Positions 8,714-17,154 are shown, numbered from the stretch's first letter. The stretch is 64,000 nt of DNA from Arthrobacter sp. Leaf337 (GCF_001423745.1 NZ_LMPC01000029.1:381212-445211), one strand, 5' to 3'. Program-made: numbers and translations. The notes: a model not told the origin generated them from the letters alone.

Positions 8714-9112
8714 TCAGTTAGGGCGGGCTTGAAGTCTTGGGTGGTTTTCCATCGAGAAAACAACGGCTGCTACTGCGGCGGCCAGAGCTGGGACGTAGAA
8801 CCAGCCGATGCCTGCGGAGCCGATGACTACGAAGACAACAAGAGCGACAGTAGTGGCGACCGACACTGGAGTCCGCGCGCGTCCAGGTATCAGGAGAGGT
8901 AGCGCGGTCAGGGCGACGGGGATGAGTAATGGCACGAAGATGGATGGCCCATTTGTTTCAAGCAGGGTCGAATGGCTAACCTGCTGTGGCCCACCAGGCG
9001 TTAAATTTACCTGGGTGTACATGGGAACCACTAATAGAACCAAGGAAGCAACTACCGCGAGTGAGACAGCTAGGAGCTGGCGAACATTCTTAGAATCCAG
9101 ATGACGTTTCAT
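8714..9112 (-). CDS. small hypothetical integral membrane protein
   Basis: 132 aa with about four hydrophobic segments: residues 12-32 (LAVSLAVVASLVLLVVPMYT), 56-75 (IFVPLLIPVALTALPLLIP), 82-101 (VSVATTVALVVFVVIGSAGI) and 103-120. A short polar loop with Pro/Gly sits between segments 1 and 2. There is no known domain; it resembles unassigned small membrane proteins common in Micrococcaceae. It stands alone between the IS481 element and the 320-bp repeat. ATG 9112 is the first start; the RBS (GGGAG, reading GGCGGGAGTCAT on the minus strand) is good. Confidence 0.7.
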   Translation of the reverse strand: MKRHLDSKNVRQLLAVSLAVVASLVLLVVPMYTQVNLTPGGPQQVSHSTLLETNGPSIFVPLLIPVALTALPLLIPGRARTPVSVATTVALVVFVVIGSAGIGWFYVPALAAAVAAVVFSMENHPRLQARPN

Positions 9113-9420
9113 ATGACTCCCGCCCTGAAGCTGTGTAAACCAACGAAAGCATTACTGGAGTGATTCCGCTAGAGGACAGCGGGGCTCGAACAGAACGTCC
9201 CGGTAAGGCTTCCTGCAACGGAACGGCAGGTGGTCCTGGATCAGGTTGACATACTCATAGGACGGCACATACCCCACATCCCAGCAAGCAGAGGGCCCGC
9301 CAGCAAGGACCCTGAACCCGCCACCCACACAACCGAACAGGCCACCGCGGCGCCAAGCACAAACCGCGGACAGCGTCAGAGGGACCCGCGGAGAGTCAAT
9401 GTCCACACATTAAAGCAAAA

Positions 9421-9438
9421 ACCCCTCTGACGAGGGGT
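9421..9438 (-). terminator. intrinsic terminator within repeat copy 1
   Basis: ACCCCTC / GAGGGGT stem with TGAC loop; read on the minus strand it is followed by TTTTTGC. It lies 2 bp downstream of the tRNA 3'-end fragment, the usual place for a tRNA gene terminator. Confidence 0.7.
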
Positions 9439-9440
9439 CA

Positions 9441-9464
9441 TGCGTGCCCGAGGTGGGACTCAAA
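9441..9464 (-). pseudogene. tRNA 3'-end fragment (copy 1)
   Basis: On the minus strand the 24 nt read TTCAAGTCCCACC then TCGGGCACGCA: a T-loop, the 3' side of the T-stem and an acceptor strand. The 5' side of the T-stem does not pair, so only the last quarter of a tRNA gene is present, as in an integration-site remnant. The T-loop has A where copy 2 has G. Which tRNA it came from cannot be decided. Confidence 0.6.
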
Positions 9465-9557
9465 CTGCATTCCAGCCCTTGAGAATCCGGCACTCTCCCG
9501 AAAACCTCCGCAATCCGGCCCACTCCGCCACCAGTACGACCCGATCCGAAGCCCAAA

Positions 9558-9576
9558 GTGTGGACATTGTCCACAC
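9558..9576. promoter_or_regulatory. 19-bp palindrome GTGTGGACATTGTCCACAC
   Basis: Near-perfect inverted repeat with 9-bp arms. It occurs identically at 18922-18940 and as GTGGACAATGTCCAC core at 18440-18458; half-copies AATGTCCACAC lie at 9398 and 18762. It could be a regulator operator, a promoter-proximal element of a minus-strand RNA, or a recombination site. Confidence 0.5.
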
Positions 9577-10054
9577 TCAAATTTCGTTGGTTTAGAGTCT
9601 TTTTTGCTCAGCTGCAAGAGCGGCTTCAGAATCCGAGAACGACGGGACGCCACAAAAGAGCAGGACGGTCGTCCGGCCCTTTCGCCATTATCACGGACCC
9701 CCGTAGCCACCGCCACATTCCTCTTCAGTCATCTCATTCACCGAGCGACGAGGCACATGACGGGGCCAGGAATCCGCCAAAACGGCAAGCGCGCAGACCC
9801 GGTGGCTGGCGCCTGATGAGATAGGAGTCAATCAACCGGGCGGTGGCGTCGAGCGAGACATCGTTTGGTACCTTCTCGAGGAGATCAATGCCGGTGGTGC
9901 CGCGTCTACTTCACCTCATCAGCCACCGAACTGCGGACCGGTCGAACTTGGCCGTATGCCAGAAAGCATTGTGGGGGTGCTTCGCATTGAGTCAGCCGAT
10001 GGGCCGTCGGCAGCGGCCGGTTGCTGAGGGCCGGAGGAAAGCCGTCACCGGGTA
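9577..10054. other. gene-free stretch left of the GntR gene
   Basis: About 480 bp without a credible gene. A minus-strand stretch around 9790-9900 translates to TTGIDLLEKVPNDVSLDATA without stops for some 40 codons and might be a decayed coding fragment. Nothing else was recognised. Confidence 0.35.
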
Positions 10055-10756
10055 CTAGGCGGTCTTCTCCAGGTTTACTGACTGGACGTTCTCGCGTTCC
10101 TCCAAGGCTCCGGTTACTGAGGCTGTGAGGCTGTTGGCGATGTGGGTCCGGGCGAGTTCGGCGGCGCCGGCGCCGTCCCCGGCAACGACGAGCTCAAGTA
10201 TCTGGTGATGCTGGTTAAGGTCGATGGTCCGGGGCTCATCGCCCGAGGGAAGTTCCAGGCCAAGGCGGCGGTAGCGGTCGGACTTGTCCCACAGGTCATC
10301 GAGGAGCTTGATCATGACGTCGTTGTGCGAGGCAGCGTAGACGGCCCGGTGGAATTCCCGGTGCACCGTGATCGCGTCCTCGCCCCAGACCCGGGTGACA
10401 GGCAGGAGCTTCTCGGCTGCTGAGCGCATTGCGGTGATATCGGCGTCAGTCCGGCGGGAGGCTGCCAGTTCAGTTGCCGACGGCTCCAGAGAGAGACGGA
10501 CCTCCAGCAGCTCACGAGCCTCCGAAGCACTCACGTCAGCCACACGGGAATCCCGGTGGGTGTCCATGATGATTAGGCCCTCGCTTGAGAGCCGGCGGAT
10601 CGCCTCCCGCAGGGGGGTAATGCTCATGTGCATGTTGTCGGCCAGTTCGTACTGCGAGACACGCGAGCCCGGGGCCAGGCCGCCGGAGAGGATCAGCTGG
10701 CGGAGTTCGTTATACGCCAGACTGCCCTTGCTGGAAAAGACGTTCGTGGTGCTCAT
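10055..10756 (-). CDS. GntR-family regulator with FCD domain
   Basis: 233 aa DNA-binding repressor/activator of the FadR subfamily. Winged HTH at about 10-75 (SLAYNELRQLILSGGLAPGS, then SQYELADNMHMSITPLREAI) and an all-helical FCD ligand domain at about 85-215 with the expected Asp and His residues (EFHRAVYAASHN, DLNQHHQILELV) that normally hold a metal and organic-acid ligand. ATG 10756 is preferred over GTG 10777 because CGGAG lies 6 bp upstream. It is divergent from the D-tartrate dehydratase gene, with three TCTTATAAGA palindromes between; it most likely controls the dicarboxylate cluster and responds to tartrate or a product. Confidence 0.9.
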   Translation of the reverse strand: MSTTNVFSSKGSLAYNELRQLILSGGLAPGSRVSQYELADNMHMSITPLREAIRRLSSEGLIIMDTHRDSRVADVSASEARELLEVRLSLEPSATELAASRRTDADITAMRSAAEKLLPVTRVWGEDAITVHREFHRAVYAASHNDVMIKLLDDLWDKSDRYRRLGLELPSGDEPRTIDLNQHHQILELVVAGDGAGAAELARTHIANSLTASVTGALEERENVQSVNLEKTA

Positions 10757-10820
10757 CTGTTGCTCCGAATCTCTCACCGAGGCGGCGCCCCGTTGTTCAC
10801 AGTCTACTGCCTTCGGGACA

Positions 10821-10830
10821 TCTTATAAGA
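10821..10830. promoter_or_regulatory. TCTTATAAGA operator box 1
   Basis: Perfect 10-bp palindrome, 65 bp upstream of the GntR start codon. It is the first of three boxes spaced 67 and 65 bp; probable GntR operator. Confidence 0.6.
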
Positions 10831-10887
10831 AATTCCCACAGAAGACTTGTGCTCCCCGTCACCCCCGGGCTAACCTTGATCCCAAGG

Positions 10888-10897
10888 TCTTATAAGA
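10888..10897. promoter_or_regulatory. TCTTATAAGA operator box 2
   Basis: Second perfect copy. The sequence between boxes 1-2 and 2-3 is itself an imperfect tandem repeat (both contain CTTGTGC, CGTCACC, GGTTA/GGCTA, TTGATCC), so whole units were duplicated. Confidence 0.6.
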
Positions 10898-10952
10898 TAT
10901 TTGCTAGAAGGGCTTGTGCCCCTCGTCACCTCGGGTTAGCTTTTGATCCGAA

Positions 10953-10962
10953 TCTTATAAGA
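10953..10962. promoter_or_regulatory. TCTTATAAGA operator box 3
   Basis: Third perfect copy, 31 bp before the dehydratase start codon and followed by another AAGAAATAAGAT. Its position suggests overlap with the promoter or transcript start of the catabolic operon, i.e. repression. Confidence 0.6.
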
Positions 10963-10993
10963 AATAAGATACCTACCCAGGAGAGATTCAAAG

Positions 10994-12160
10994 ATGAAAA
11001 TCGTTTCCGCCCACGTCGGCACCATCCCCATCAGTTCCTCAATCCGGAACGCGTTCATTGACTTCACCAAGATGGACTGCACGATCATCGCGCTCGTCTC
11101 CGATGTGTTCGTCGACGGAAAGCCCCTGGTTGGCTATGGCTTCAACTCCAACGGCCGCTACAACGCGACAGGCATCCTGAAGGACCGCATCCTTCCGCGC
11201 ATCATGGATGCCCCGTCCGAGGACCTTCTGGATGAGGACGGCCAGCTCTCCCCGGAGAAGGCCTGGGACCTGATGATGTCCAACGAGAAGCCCGGCGGAC
11301 ACGGCGAACGCTCAGTCGCCGTCGGCGTCGCAGACATGGCCCTGCACGACCTCGCCGCCAAGATCGCCGGCGTCCCGCTCTACCGGTGGATCTCGGATCA
11401 CTACGGTGACGGCAACCCGGACAAGGATGTCTTCGTCTACGCAGCCGGCGGCTACTACGCTCCCGGCAAGAGCCTCGAGGACCTGCAGGACGAAATGCGC
11501 GGCTTCCTCGCCAAGGGCTACAACGTGGTCAAAATGAAGATCGGCGGCGCCGACCTCGCCGAAGACCTCCGCCGCATCGAAGCCGTGATCGAGGTCCTCG
11601 ACGGCGACGCTTCCCGCCTGATGGTGGACGTCAACGGCAAGTTCGACCTTGAGACCGCGCTGGAATACGGCAAAGCCATCGACCAGTACGGGCTGTTCTG
11701 GTACGAGGAAGTCGGCGACCCGCTGGACTACGCCCTGAACGCCACCCTCTCCGAGCACTACAGAAACCCGATCGCAACCGGAGAGAACCTGTTCTCCCTC
11801 CAGGACGCACGGAATCTGGTTCGCTATGGCGGGATGCGCCCGGACCGCGACTTCATCCAGGTCGACCCGGCCCTTAGCTACGGCCTGACCGAATACCGCC
11901 GGATCCAGGACATGCTCGCCCAGCACGGCTGGTCCTCACGCCGCTGCATCCCGCACGGCGGACACCAGTTCTCCCTGCACATCGCAGCAGCACTGAAGCT
12001 TGGCGGCAACGAGTCCTACCCGGGCGAGTTCCAGCCCACCGGCGGTTTCACCGACGACGCTGTCATCGTCAACAGCCGCGTGGCCCCGGGCGACCTGCCG
12101 GGCATCGGGCTCGAAGGCAAGGCCGAGTTCTACAAGGTCCTGCGCGCACTGCACAACTAA
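10994..12160 (+). CDS. tarD: D(-)-tartrate dehydratase (enolase superfamily)
   Basis: Dehydrates D-tartrate to enol-oxaloacetate. 388 aa, enolase superfamily, mandelate-racemase group. Barrel residues are in place: K180-x-K182 (VVKMKIGG), metal ligands D212 (DVNGKF), E238 (YEEVGDP) and E264 (ATGENLF), and H321 (CIPHGGHQ). The spacing and total length agree closely with the characterised Bradyrhizobium tartrate dehydratase, and the capping N-terminus MKIVSAHVGTIPISSSIRNA also fits. AGGAG precedes ATG 10994. It is the first gene of the tartrate operon, next to dicarboxylate uptake and tartrate dehydrogenase genes, which supports the substrate. A related acid-sugar substrate remains possible. 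Confidence 0.88.
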   Translation: MKIVSAHVGTIPISSSIRNAFIDFTKMDCTIIALVSDVFVDGKPLVGYGFNSNGRYNATGILKDRILPRIMDAPSEDLLDEDGQLSPEKAWDLMMSNEKPGGHGERSVAVGVADMALHDLAAKIAGVPLYRWISDHYGDGNPDKDVFVYAAGGYYAPGKSLEDLQDEMRGFLAKGYNVVKMKIGGADLAEDLRRIEAVIEVLDGDASRLMVDVNGKFDLETALEYGKAIDQYGLFWYEEVGDPLDYALNATLSEHYRNPIATGENLFSLQDARNLVRYGGMRPDRDFIQVDPALSYGLTEYRRIQDMLAQHGWSSRRCIPHGGHQFSLHIAAALKLGGNESYPGEFQPTGGFTDDAVIVNSRVAPGDLPGIGLEGKAEFYKVLRALHN

Positions 12161-12255
12161 CCACTGCGGTAGTGCCACGGTCCCGGGCAGCATCACTGCC
12201 CGGGGCCGCACCTCCTCCCCTTTTTCTCTGTCTGTCGTGCAAAGGAGCACCCAAG

Positions 12256-13629
12256 ATGTCGTCCCACACCATGCAGAACCCGCAACATTCCGCACCAACC
12301 AAGCAGCGGTCCCGGTTCGGCCGGCTGATCCGCGAACTCTGGTTCCAAGTTGTCCTGGGCGCCGTCCTGGGCATCGCCGTCGGGCTGCTTCTTCCGTCCG
12401 TCGGTAAACAGCTCACCCCGCTCAGCGACTGGTTCATCGCCCTGGTGAAGATGATCGTCATCCCTGTGGTGTTCTGCGTGGTGTCCCTGGGCATTGCCTC
12501 GATGGACAGCCTCCGCAAAGCCGGCCGGATCGGAGTGAAGGCACTGGGCTACTTCCTAGCCCTGTCGCTGGTGTCGATGCTGATCGGATTGGTCGTCGCC
12601 AACGTCTTCCGCCCCGGCGAAGGCATGAACATTGACCCATCACAGCTGGACTCCAGCAAGGTTCCCGCAGCCGCCAACAAAGGCTTCGACGGTCTCGAGT
12701 TCGTCAGCAACATCATCCCCGAATCACTGTTCGGTGCCCTGACCGGCCACACCATCATCGCCGCACTGATGGTCTCCATCATCTTCGGTGCCGCCATGAA
12801 CGTCTCCGGCGAAGCCGGCGCGTTCCTCACCAAGGGCATCCAGGCACTCTCCACCGTGATCTTCAAGATCGTCAGCTGGGTCATGCGCCTCGCCCCCATC
12901 GGCACGTTCGGTGCACTGGCAGCCGTGGTGGCCAACTACGGCACCCAAAGCCTGCAGCAGCTCGGATACCTCGTCCTGCTGTTCACCGCGACCTGCATCC
13001 TCTACGTCCTCGTGGTTCTGGGCATTATCGCCCAGACCTGCGGGCTGAACATCTTCACGGTGATGCGCTACTTCAAGGCAGAGCTGCTGATTGCCCTGAG
13101 CACCTGCTCCAGCGAAGCGGTCCTGCCGCAGCTGATCAAGAAGCTCGAAGCCATGGGCGTCGGCAAGTCCACCGTCGGGATCGTGATCCCGTCCGGGTTC
13201 TCCTTCAACCTCGACGGATCCGCCGTCTACCTGACCATGGCCTCCGTGTTCCTGGCTCAGGCCGTCGGCATGGACCTCTCCTGGGAACAGCAGCTCGTCA
13301 TGGTCGGCGTCATGATGCTCACCAGCAAGGGCACCGCCGGTATCGCAGGCGGCGCGTTCATCGTCCTGGCCAGCACCCTGAGCTCCGTCGGCGGCATCCC
13401 GCTCGCCGCTCTCGCCCTCATCGTCGGCATCGACCGGCTCCTGAACGAAGGCCGGGTGTTCATCAACGTCCTGGGCAACGTCATGGCAGCCGTGGTCGTC
13501 GGCAAATGGGAAAAGGACTACGACCCGGAACAGGCTCGCAAAGCCCTGCACGCCCATGGCCCGAAGAAGATCGAACTCGAAGCAAAGACACCGGCCGCCG
13601 CGGAAGCAGACAAGGTCGACGCCCACTAA
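12256..13629 (+). CDS. dctA: C4-dicarboxylate/cation symporter, DctA type
   Basis: Secondary transporter of the DAACS family; imports dicarboxylates with H+ or Na+. 457 aa with about eight membrane spans plus two re-entrant hairpins. Diagnostic motifs: a Ser-rich hairpin LSTCSSEAVLPQ near 285, GFSFNLDGSAVY near 315 and TSKGTAGIAGGAF near 357. ATG 12256 follows AAAGGAG by 8 bp; the frame extends upstream to 12172 but without an RBS. It lies 95 bp after the dehydratase on the same strand, so it is probably the uptake system for tartrate or related diacids. A Lys/Glu-rich C-terminal tail is cytoplasmic. Confidence 0.93.
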   Translation: MSSHTMQNPQHSAPTKQRSRFGRLIRELWFQVVLGAVLGIAVGLLLPSVGKQLTPLSDWFIALVKMIVIPVVFCVVSLGIASMDSLRKAGRIGVKALGYFLALSLVSMLIGLVVANVFRPGEGMNIDPSQLDSSKVPAAANKGFDGLEFVSNIIPESLFGALTGHTIIAALMVSIIFGAAMNVSGEAGAFLTKGIQALSTVIFKIVSWVMRLAPIGTFGALAAVVANYGTQSLQQLGYLVLLFTATCILYVLVVLGIIAQTCGLNIFTVMRYFKAELLIALSTCSSEAVLPQLIKKLEAMGVGKSTVGIVIPSGFSFNLDGSAVYLTMASVFLAQAVGMDLSWEQQLVMVGVMMLTSKGTAGIAGGAFIVLASTLSSVGGIPLAALALIVGIDRLLNEGRVFINVLGNVMAAVVVGKWEKDYDPEQARKALHAHGPKKIELEAKTPAAAEADKVDAH

Positions 13630-13742
13630 CACCGCATCAGGCAGGGCCGCCGCACACCGCGGCGGCCCTGACCCGCATGAACCCCAAACTGACACTCTTC
13701 TGCAGCACATCCCCGCCATCACATGAGGAAAATACCCGCACC

Positions 13743-14690
13743 ATGGCCGCCCGCATCCTGATCACTACCGACTACCTCCACCCCGGAGACTCCGTTGACC
13801 AGCTCCTGCGCGAACGCGGTCTGGAACCGGTCTACTCGCCATCCCGGGGGCCACGGACCCTGGAGGAACGCCGCTCGCTGTTCGAGGGCATCTCCGGCGC
13901 GATCCTCGCCAGCGAACCGGTCACCGCCGACATGCTCACCGGCGCCGCCTCCCTGAAAGTCATCGCCCGCAGCGGAGTGGGCTACGACTCCATAGACGTA
14001 CAGGCCGCGGCCGCCCACGGAATCAGGGTCTGCAACGCGCCAGGAACAAACCACCACTCCGTCGCCGAACTGACCATCGGACTGATCATCATGACCGCAC
14101 GCCACCTCGGCGAGGTCACCACCGCCGTCCGGAAAGGCCACTGGCCCCGGGAAGCCGGCCACGAACTGCGTGGCTCCACCCTGGGCATCATCGGCTACGG
14201 CCCCAGCGGACGCGCCACTGCCAGCCTGGGGGTCGCCCTCGGCATGACCGTCCTGGTCAGCACCGCCTACCCCGACCCCGACAACACCGCGGTCCAGTTC
14301 GCCGACCTCGACACCGTCATCCGCGACGCTGACTACCTCTCCCTGCACACCCGCTCAGGCCAGGGCACAGGCCCGGTTATCGACAGGACCCGGCTGAACA
14401 CGATGAAACCCACCGCAGTCCTCATCAACACCGCCCGCGGCTCACTCGTGGACGAAGAAGCCCTGGCCAAGGCACTTAACAACGGCACCATCGCCGGCGC
14501 CGCCCTGGACGTACTCGAGAGCGAACCCCTGCCCGGCGACAGCCCCCTCCGGGGCCTGGACAACCTGCTCATCACCTCCCACCTCGCCGGACAAACGACC
14601 GAAGCCCGGACACGGGCCGGCATTGCAGCCGCGCACGCCGTCATCGACGTCCTCGAAAACCGTCAACCGGCACACCCCGTCGACCATTAA
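13743..14690 (+). CDS. D-isomer-specific 2-hydroxyacid dehydrogenase
   Basis: NAD(P)-dependent oxidoreductase of the phosphoglycerate/glyoxylate/hydroxypyruvate reductase family. 315 aa. Catalytic Arg in NTARGSLVDEE, Glu in DVLESEPLPGDSPL and His in LITSHLAGQTTE. The nucleotide-binding motif is GIIGYGPSGR near 155, with Pro and Ser in an otherwise standard GxGxxG region. ATG 13743 follows GAGGAAAATACC; an in-frame ATG at 13677 has no RBS. In this cluster it could reduce hydroxypyruvate or tartronate semialdehyde made from tartrate, or oxidise D-glycerate; the substrate is inference. Confidence 0.87.
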   Translation: MAARILITTDYLHPGDSVDQLLRERGLEPVYSPSRGPRTLEERRSLFEGISGAILASEPVTADMLTGAASLKVIARSGVGYDSIDVQAAAAHGIRVCNAPGTNHHSVAELTIGLIIMTARHLGEVTTAVRKGHWPREAGHELRGSTLGIIGYGPSGRATASLGVALGMTVLVSTAYPDPDNTAVQFADLDTVIRDADYLSLHTRSGQGTGPVIDRTRLNTMKPTAVLINTARGSLVDEEALAKALNNGTIAGAALDVLESEPLPGDSPLRGLDNLLITSHLAGQTTEARTRAGIAAAHAVIDVLENRQPAHPVDH

Positions 14691-14724
14691 CCCCACACAC
14701 CAACACAGACGAAGAAGGACCCTC

Positions 14725-15804
14725 ATGTCGAAACACCACCGCATCGCAGTCATTCCCGGCGACGGAATCGGCACCGAAGTCGTGCCCGAAGGGCTCCGCG
14801 TCCTGGACGCCTCAGCCTCAGCCTTCGACCTCAACCTCACCTACGAACAATTCGACTACGCCTCGGCCGACTACTACACCCGCCACGGGAAAATGCTGCC
14901 CGACGAATGGTTCGAGGAACTAGACCAGTTCGATTCCATCTTCTTCGGCGCCGTCGGCTGGCCCGACGTCGTCCCAGACCACATCTCGCTGTGGGGCAGC
15001 CTCCTACAGTTCCGCCGCCACTTCGACCAGTACGTCAGCCTCCGCCCCGTCAAACTCCTGCCCGGCGTGCCAAGCCCACTGACCGGCCGGGACCCGGGCG
15101 ACGTCGACTTCTACGTCGTGCGCGAAAACACCGAAGGCGAATACTCCAGCATCGGAGGCAAGATTTTCGAAGGAAACGACCGCGAAACCGTCATCCAGGA
15201 AACCGTCATGACCCGCACCGGCGTAGACCGGATCCTCAAATACGCCTTCGACCTCGCCCAGAGTCGGCCCAAGAAACACCTGACCTCCGCCACCAAGAGC
15301 AACGGCATCTCCATCACCATGCCCTACTGGGACGAACGCGTCCAGGAAATGGCCAAACACTTCAGCGACGTCAACGTAGACAAGTACCACATCGACATCC
15401 TGGCCGCGAACTTTGTCATGCACCCCGACTGGTTCGACGTCGTCGTCGCCAGCAACCTCTTCGGCGACATCCTCTCCGACCTCGGACCGGCCTGCACCGG
15501 AACCATAGGCATCGCCCCCAGCGGCAACATCAACCCCGAACGCAAATTCCCCAGCCTCTTCGAACCCGTCCACGGCTCCGCCCCCGACATCGCCGGCAAA
15601 GGCATCGCCAACCCCATCGGGCAAATCTGGTGCGCCGCAATGATGCTCGAACACCTGGGAGAACCCGAAGCCGCAGCCGCCATCACCACCGCCATGGAAA
15701 CCGTCCTTGCCCGCGGACCCGAAGCGCTCACACCCGACATGGGCGGCAACGCCACCACAGAAACACTGGGCAAAGCAGTCGCATCGGCCCTGACCGCTCC
15801 ATGA
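14725..15804 (+). CDS. ttuC: tartrate dehydrogenase / D-malate dehydrogenase (decarboxylating)
   Basis: 359 aa beta-decarboxylating dehydrogenase of the isocitrate/isopropylmalate family, TtuC branch. These enzymes oxidise tartrate to oxaloglycolate, or D-malate to pyruvate and CO2, with NAD and Mn2+. Visible: IPGDGIGTEVVPEG at the N-terminus, GAVGWPDVVPDH near 72, FYVVRENTEGEYSSIGG near 130, metal-binding DILAANFVMHPDWFDVVV and SNLFGDILSDLGPACTGTIG near 245, and FEPVHGSAPDIAGKG near 275. GAAGAAGGA lies before ATG 14725. Its stop overlaps the next start (ATGA at 15801-15804). It provides an oxidative route beside the dehydratase. Confidence 0.9.
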   Translation: MSKHHRIAVIPGDGIGTEVVPEGLRVLDASASAFDLNLTYEQFDYASADYYTRHGKMLPDEWFEELDQFDSIFFGAVGWPDVVPDHISLWGSLLQFRRHFDQYVSLRPVKLLPGVPSPLTGRDPGDVDFYVVRENTEGEYSSIGGKIFEGNDRETVIQETVMTRTGVDRILKYAFDLAQSRPKKHLTSATKSNGISITMPYWDERVQEMAKHFSDVNVDKYHIDILAANFVMHPDWFDVVVASNLFGDILSDLGPACTGTIGIAPSGNINPERKFPSLFEPVHGSAPDIAGKGIANPIGQIWCAAMMLEHLGEPEAAAAITTAMETVLARGPEALTPDMGGNATTETLGKAVASALTAP

Positions 15805-16112
15805 CCAGAGCAACCGACCCCGGCAACCGGCACGCACCCGCCTACGGCGAGCGGATCATGCTCCGCCAATACATCCATTGGCGCCGGCTGATCGGAACGA
15901 CCGTCCAGATCCGCCAGCACGGCCACATCATCCGCACCGGAACCATCGATGATGCCATGGCAGACTCCACAGCGCTCTGGATCGCAGGCGACGCCACCCA
16001 ACCACGCACCATGTACGAAGCCGCACACGGGATCGAGGTGTGGGCGGACCCGGAAGAAGCCGAAGACGGCCTCTGCTACCGGATGACATCCACAGCACCA
16101 TCACACAACTGA
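15801..16112 (+). CDS. hypothetical 103-aa protein coupled to tartrate dehydrogenase
   Basis: Starts at the ATG of an ATGA overlap with the previous stop, so translation is coupled. The N-terminal 20 residues are polar; the core (YIHWRRLIGTTVQIRQHG, then HIIRTGTIDDAMADSTALWI) looks like a small beta-barrel, in the manner of SH3/translation-associated or Hfq-like folds, followed by an acidic tail WADPEEAEDG. I recognise no named family; similar unassigned proteins seem to be frequent in Arthrobacter-type genomes. No signal peptide or membrane segment. Its place inside the tartrate operon is the only hint at function. Confidence 0.7.
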   Translation: MTRATDPGNRHAPAYGERIMLRQYIHWRRLIGTTVQIRQHGHIIRTGTIDDAMADSTALWIAGDATQPRTMYEAAHGIEVWADPEEAEDGLCYRMTSTAPSHN

Positions 16113-16127
16113 CTTAGCCGGAGACCC

Positions 16128-17045
16128 ATGACGCACCCCATTTACATACCCCAAAGCACCGAAGCCACCTCCTACTCCAGCCCAGAATTAAGTGACGCGC
16201 TCCCGGCCTTCATCCCCGAACGAAACATCCCCGCCGAAATTGCCCGTTCGTGGCTTTTGGTGAACGCAATGAAGCCCGAGCTTTTTGACGTCTCGGCCAT
16301 GTCGCGCGCGGACTCGATCATCCTGGACATCGAAGATGCCGTGGACCCCTCGCAGAAGGACACCGCCCGCGAGCACGTGGTCAACTGGCTGACTGCCGGC
16401 GGCCGGGCCTGGGTCCGGATCAATGACGCCACCAGCCCGTTCTGGGCTGCGGACCTCGCCGGGCTGCGCGGCACCCCGGGCCTGCTCGGCGTCATGCTGG
16501 CCAAGACCGAGTCCGCGGACCAGGTCACGGAGAGCTTCCACCGCATGGACGGCAGGACCCCCGTGATTGCGCTGGTCGAGTCCGCCGTCGGCATCGAGGA
16601 AGCCAACAACATCGCCAAGGCCCAGGGCGCGTTCCGCCTGGCCTTCGGTTCCGGCGATTTCCGCCGCGACACCGGCATGGCCGCCACCGCCGAAGCCATG
16701 GCCTACCCGCGGGCCAAGCTGGTTGTTGCCAGCCGCGTGGGCAACCTCCCGGGCCCCATCGACGGCCCCACCGTGGGCACCAATCACCCGATCCTGCGCG
16801 AGCAGACCGGCATCACCGTAATGATGGGCATGACCGGCAAGCTCTGCCTGGCCATCGACCAGACCCACGTCATCAACGAAGTCATCAGCCCCACGCCGTC
16901 CGACGTCGCCTGGGCCACGGACTTCATGGCCGACTTCGAAGCCAACGGCCGCGTCATCCGCGACGGCTCCGACCTGCCCCGCCTGGGCCGCGCCGAAAAG
17001 ATCATGAAGCTCGCCGTAGCCTTCGGGGTGCAGCCGGCGCTCTAA
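16128..17045 (+). CDS. HpcH/HpaI aldolase / citrate-lyase-beta (CitE)-like protein
   Basis: 305 aa (beta/alpha)8 enzyme of the CitE/malyl-CoA lyase superfamily. Motifs: RSWLLVNAMKPELFD near 36, DSIILDIEDAVDPSQKD near 63 (metal-binding EDAV), VRINDATSPFWAADL near 95, IALVESAVGIEEANNIA near 146 (metal Glu) and FGSGDFRRDTGM near 175 (metal Asp). Family members cleave or form C-C bonds next to a carboxylate or CoA thioester. GGAG lies 5 bp before ATG 16128. In this cluster it may cleave a four-carbon hydroxyacid or its CoA ester to two-carbon units; the exact substrate is unknown. Confidence 0.85.
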   Translation: MTHPIYIPQSTEATSYSSPELSDALPAFIPERNIPAEIARSWLLVNAMKPELFDVSAMSRADSIILDIEDAVDPSQKDTAREHVVNWLTAGGRAWVRINDATSPFWAADLAGLRGTPGLLGVMLAKTESADQVTESFHRMDGRTPVIALVESAVGIEEANNIAKAQGAFRLAFGSGDFRRDTGMAATAEAMAYPRAKLVVASRVGNLPGPIDGPTVGTNHPILREQTGITVMMGMTGKLCLAIDQTHVINEVISPTPSDVAWATDFMADFEANGRVIRDGSDLPRLGRAEKIMKLAVAFGVQPAL

Positions 17046-17154
17046 TGCCCGCGCACTCCGCGGGTCGGCGTGGGGGCCAATGGTGAAGAAACACGCCCTT
17101 CGGCACGACCGCGCACTGCCGTAATCAGAAACCCCTATCAGGAAGAGAACACGA

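Larger units (their letters stand above)
9257..9576 (-). repeat. 320-bp direct repeat, copy 1 (left edge of tartrate island)
   Basis: Collinear with 18621-18940 at a constant offset of 9,364 bp, without gaps. The first 228 bp differ at only about four positions; the following 95 bp are only about two-thirds similar; the terminal 19-bp palindrome is identical. It contains an AATGTCCACAC half-site (9398-9408), a hairpin, a tRNA 3'-end fragment and the palindrome. It is given minus orientation because the tRNA fragment and terminator read that way. No protein-coding potential. Confidence 0.9.

Noticed and set aside
9441..9464. a complete tRNA gene
   Set aside because: Only T-loop, 3' T-stem and acceptor strand are present; no D-arm, anticodon arm or pairing 5' acceptor within 150 bp.
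12724..13722. 332-codon open frame on the minus strand opposite dctA
   Set aside because: Pure shadow of the high-GC codon pattern of dctA; composition is Asp/Glu/His/Gly-rich without domains, and no RBS.
14907..15800. long plus-strand frame leading into the 103-aa protein
   Set aside because: Arg/His/Pro-rich out-of-frame translation of ttuC; the real start is the coupled ATG at 15801.
15004..15837. 277-codon minus-strand frame opposite the tartrate dehydrogenase
   Set aside because: Antisense to a well-supported gene; Gly/Val/Asp-rich translation typical of third-position GC artefacts.
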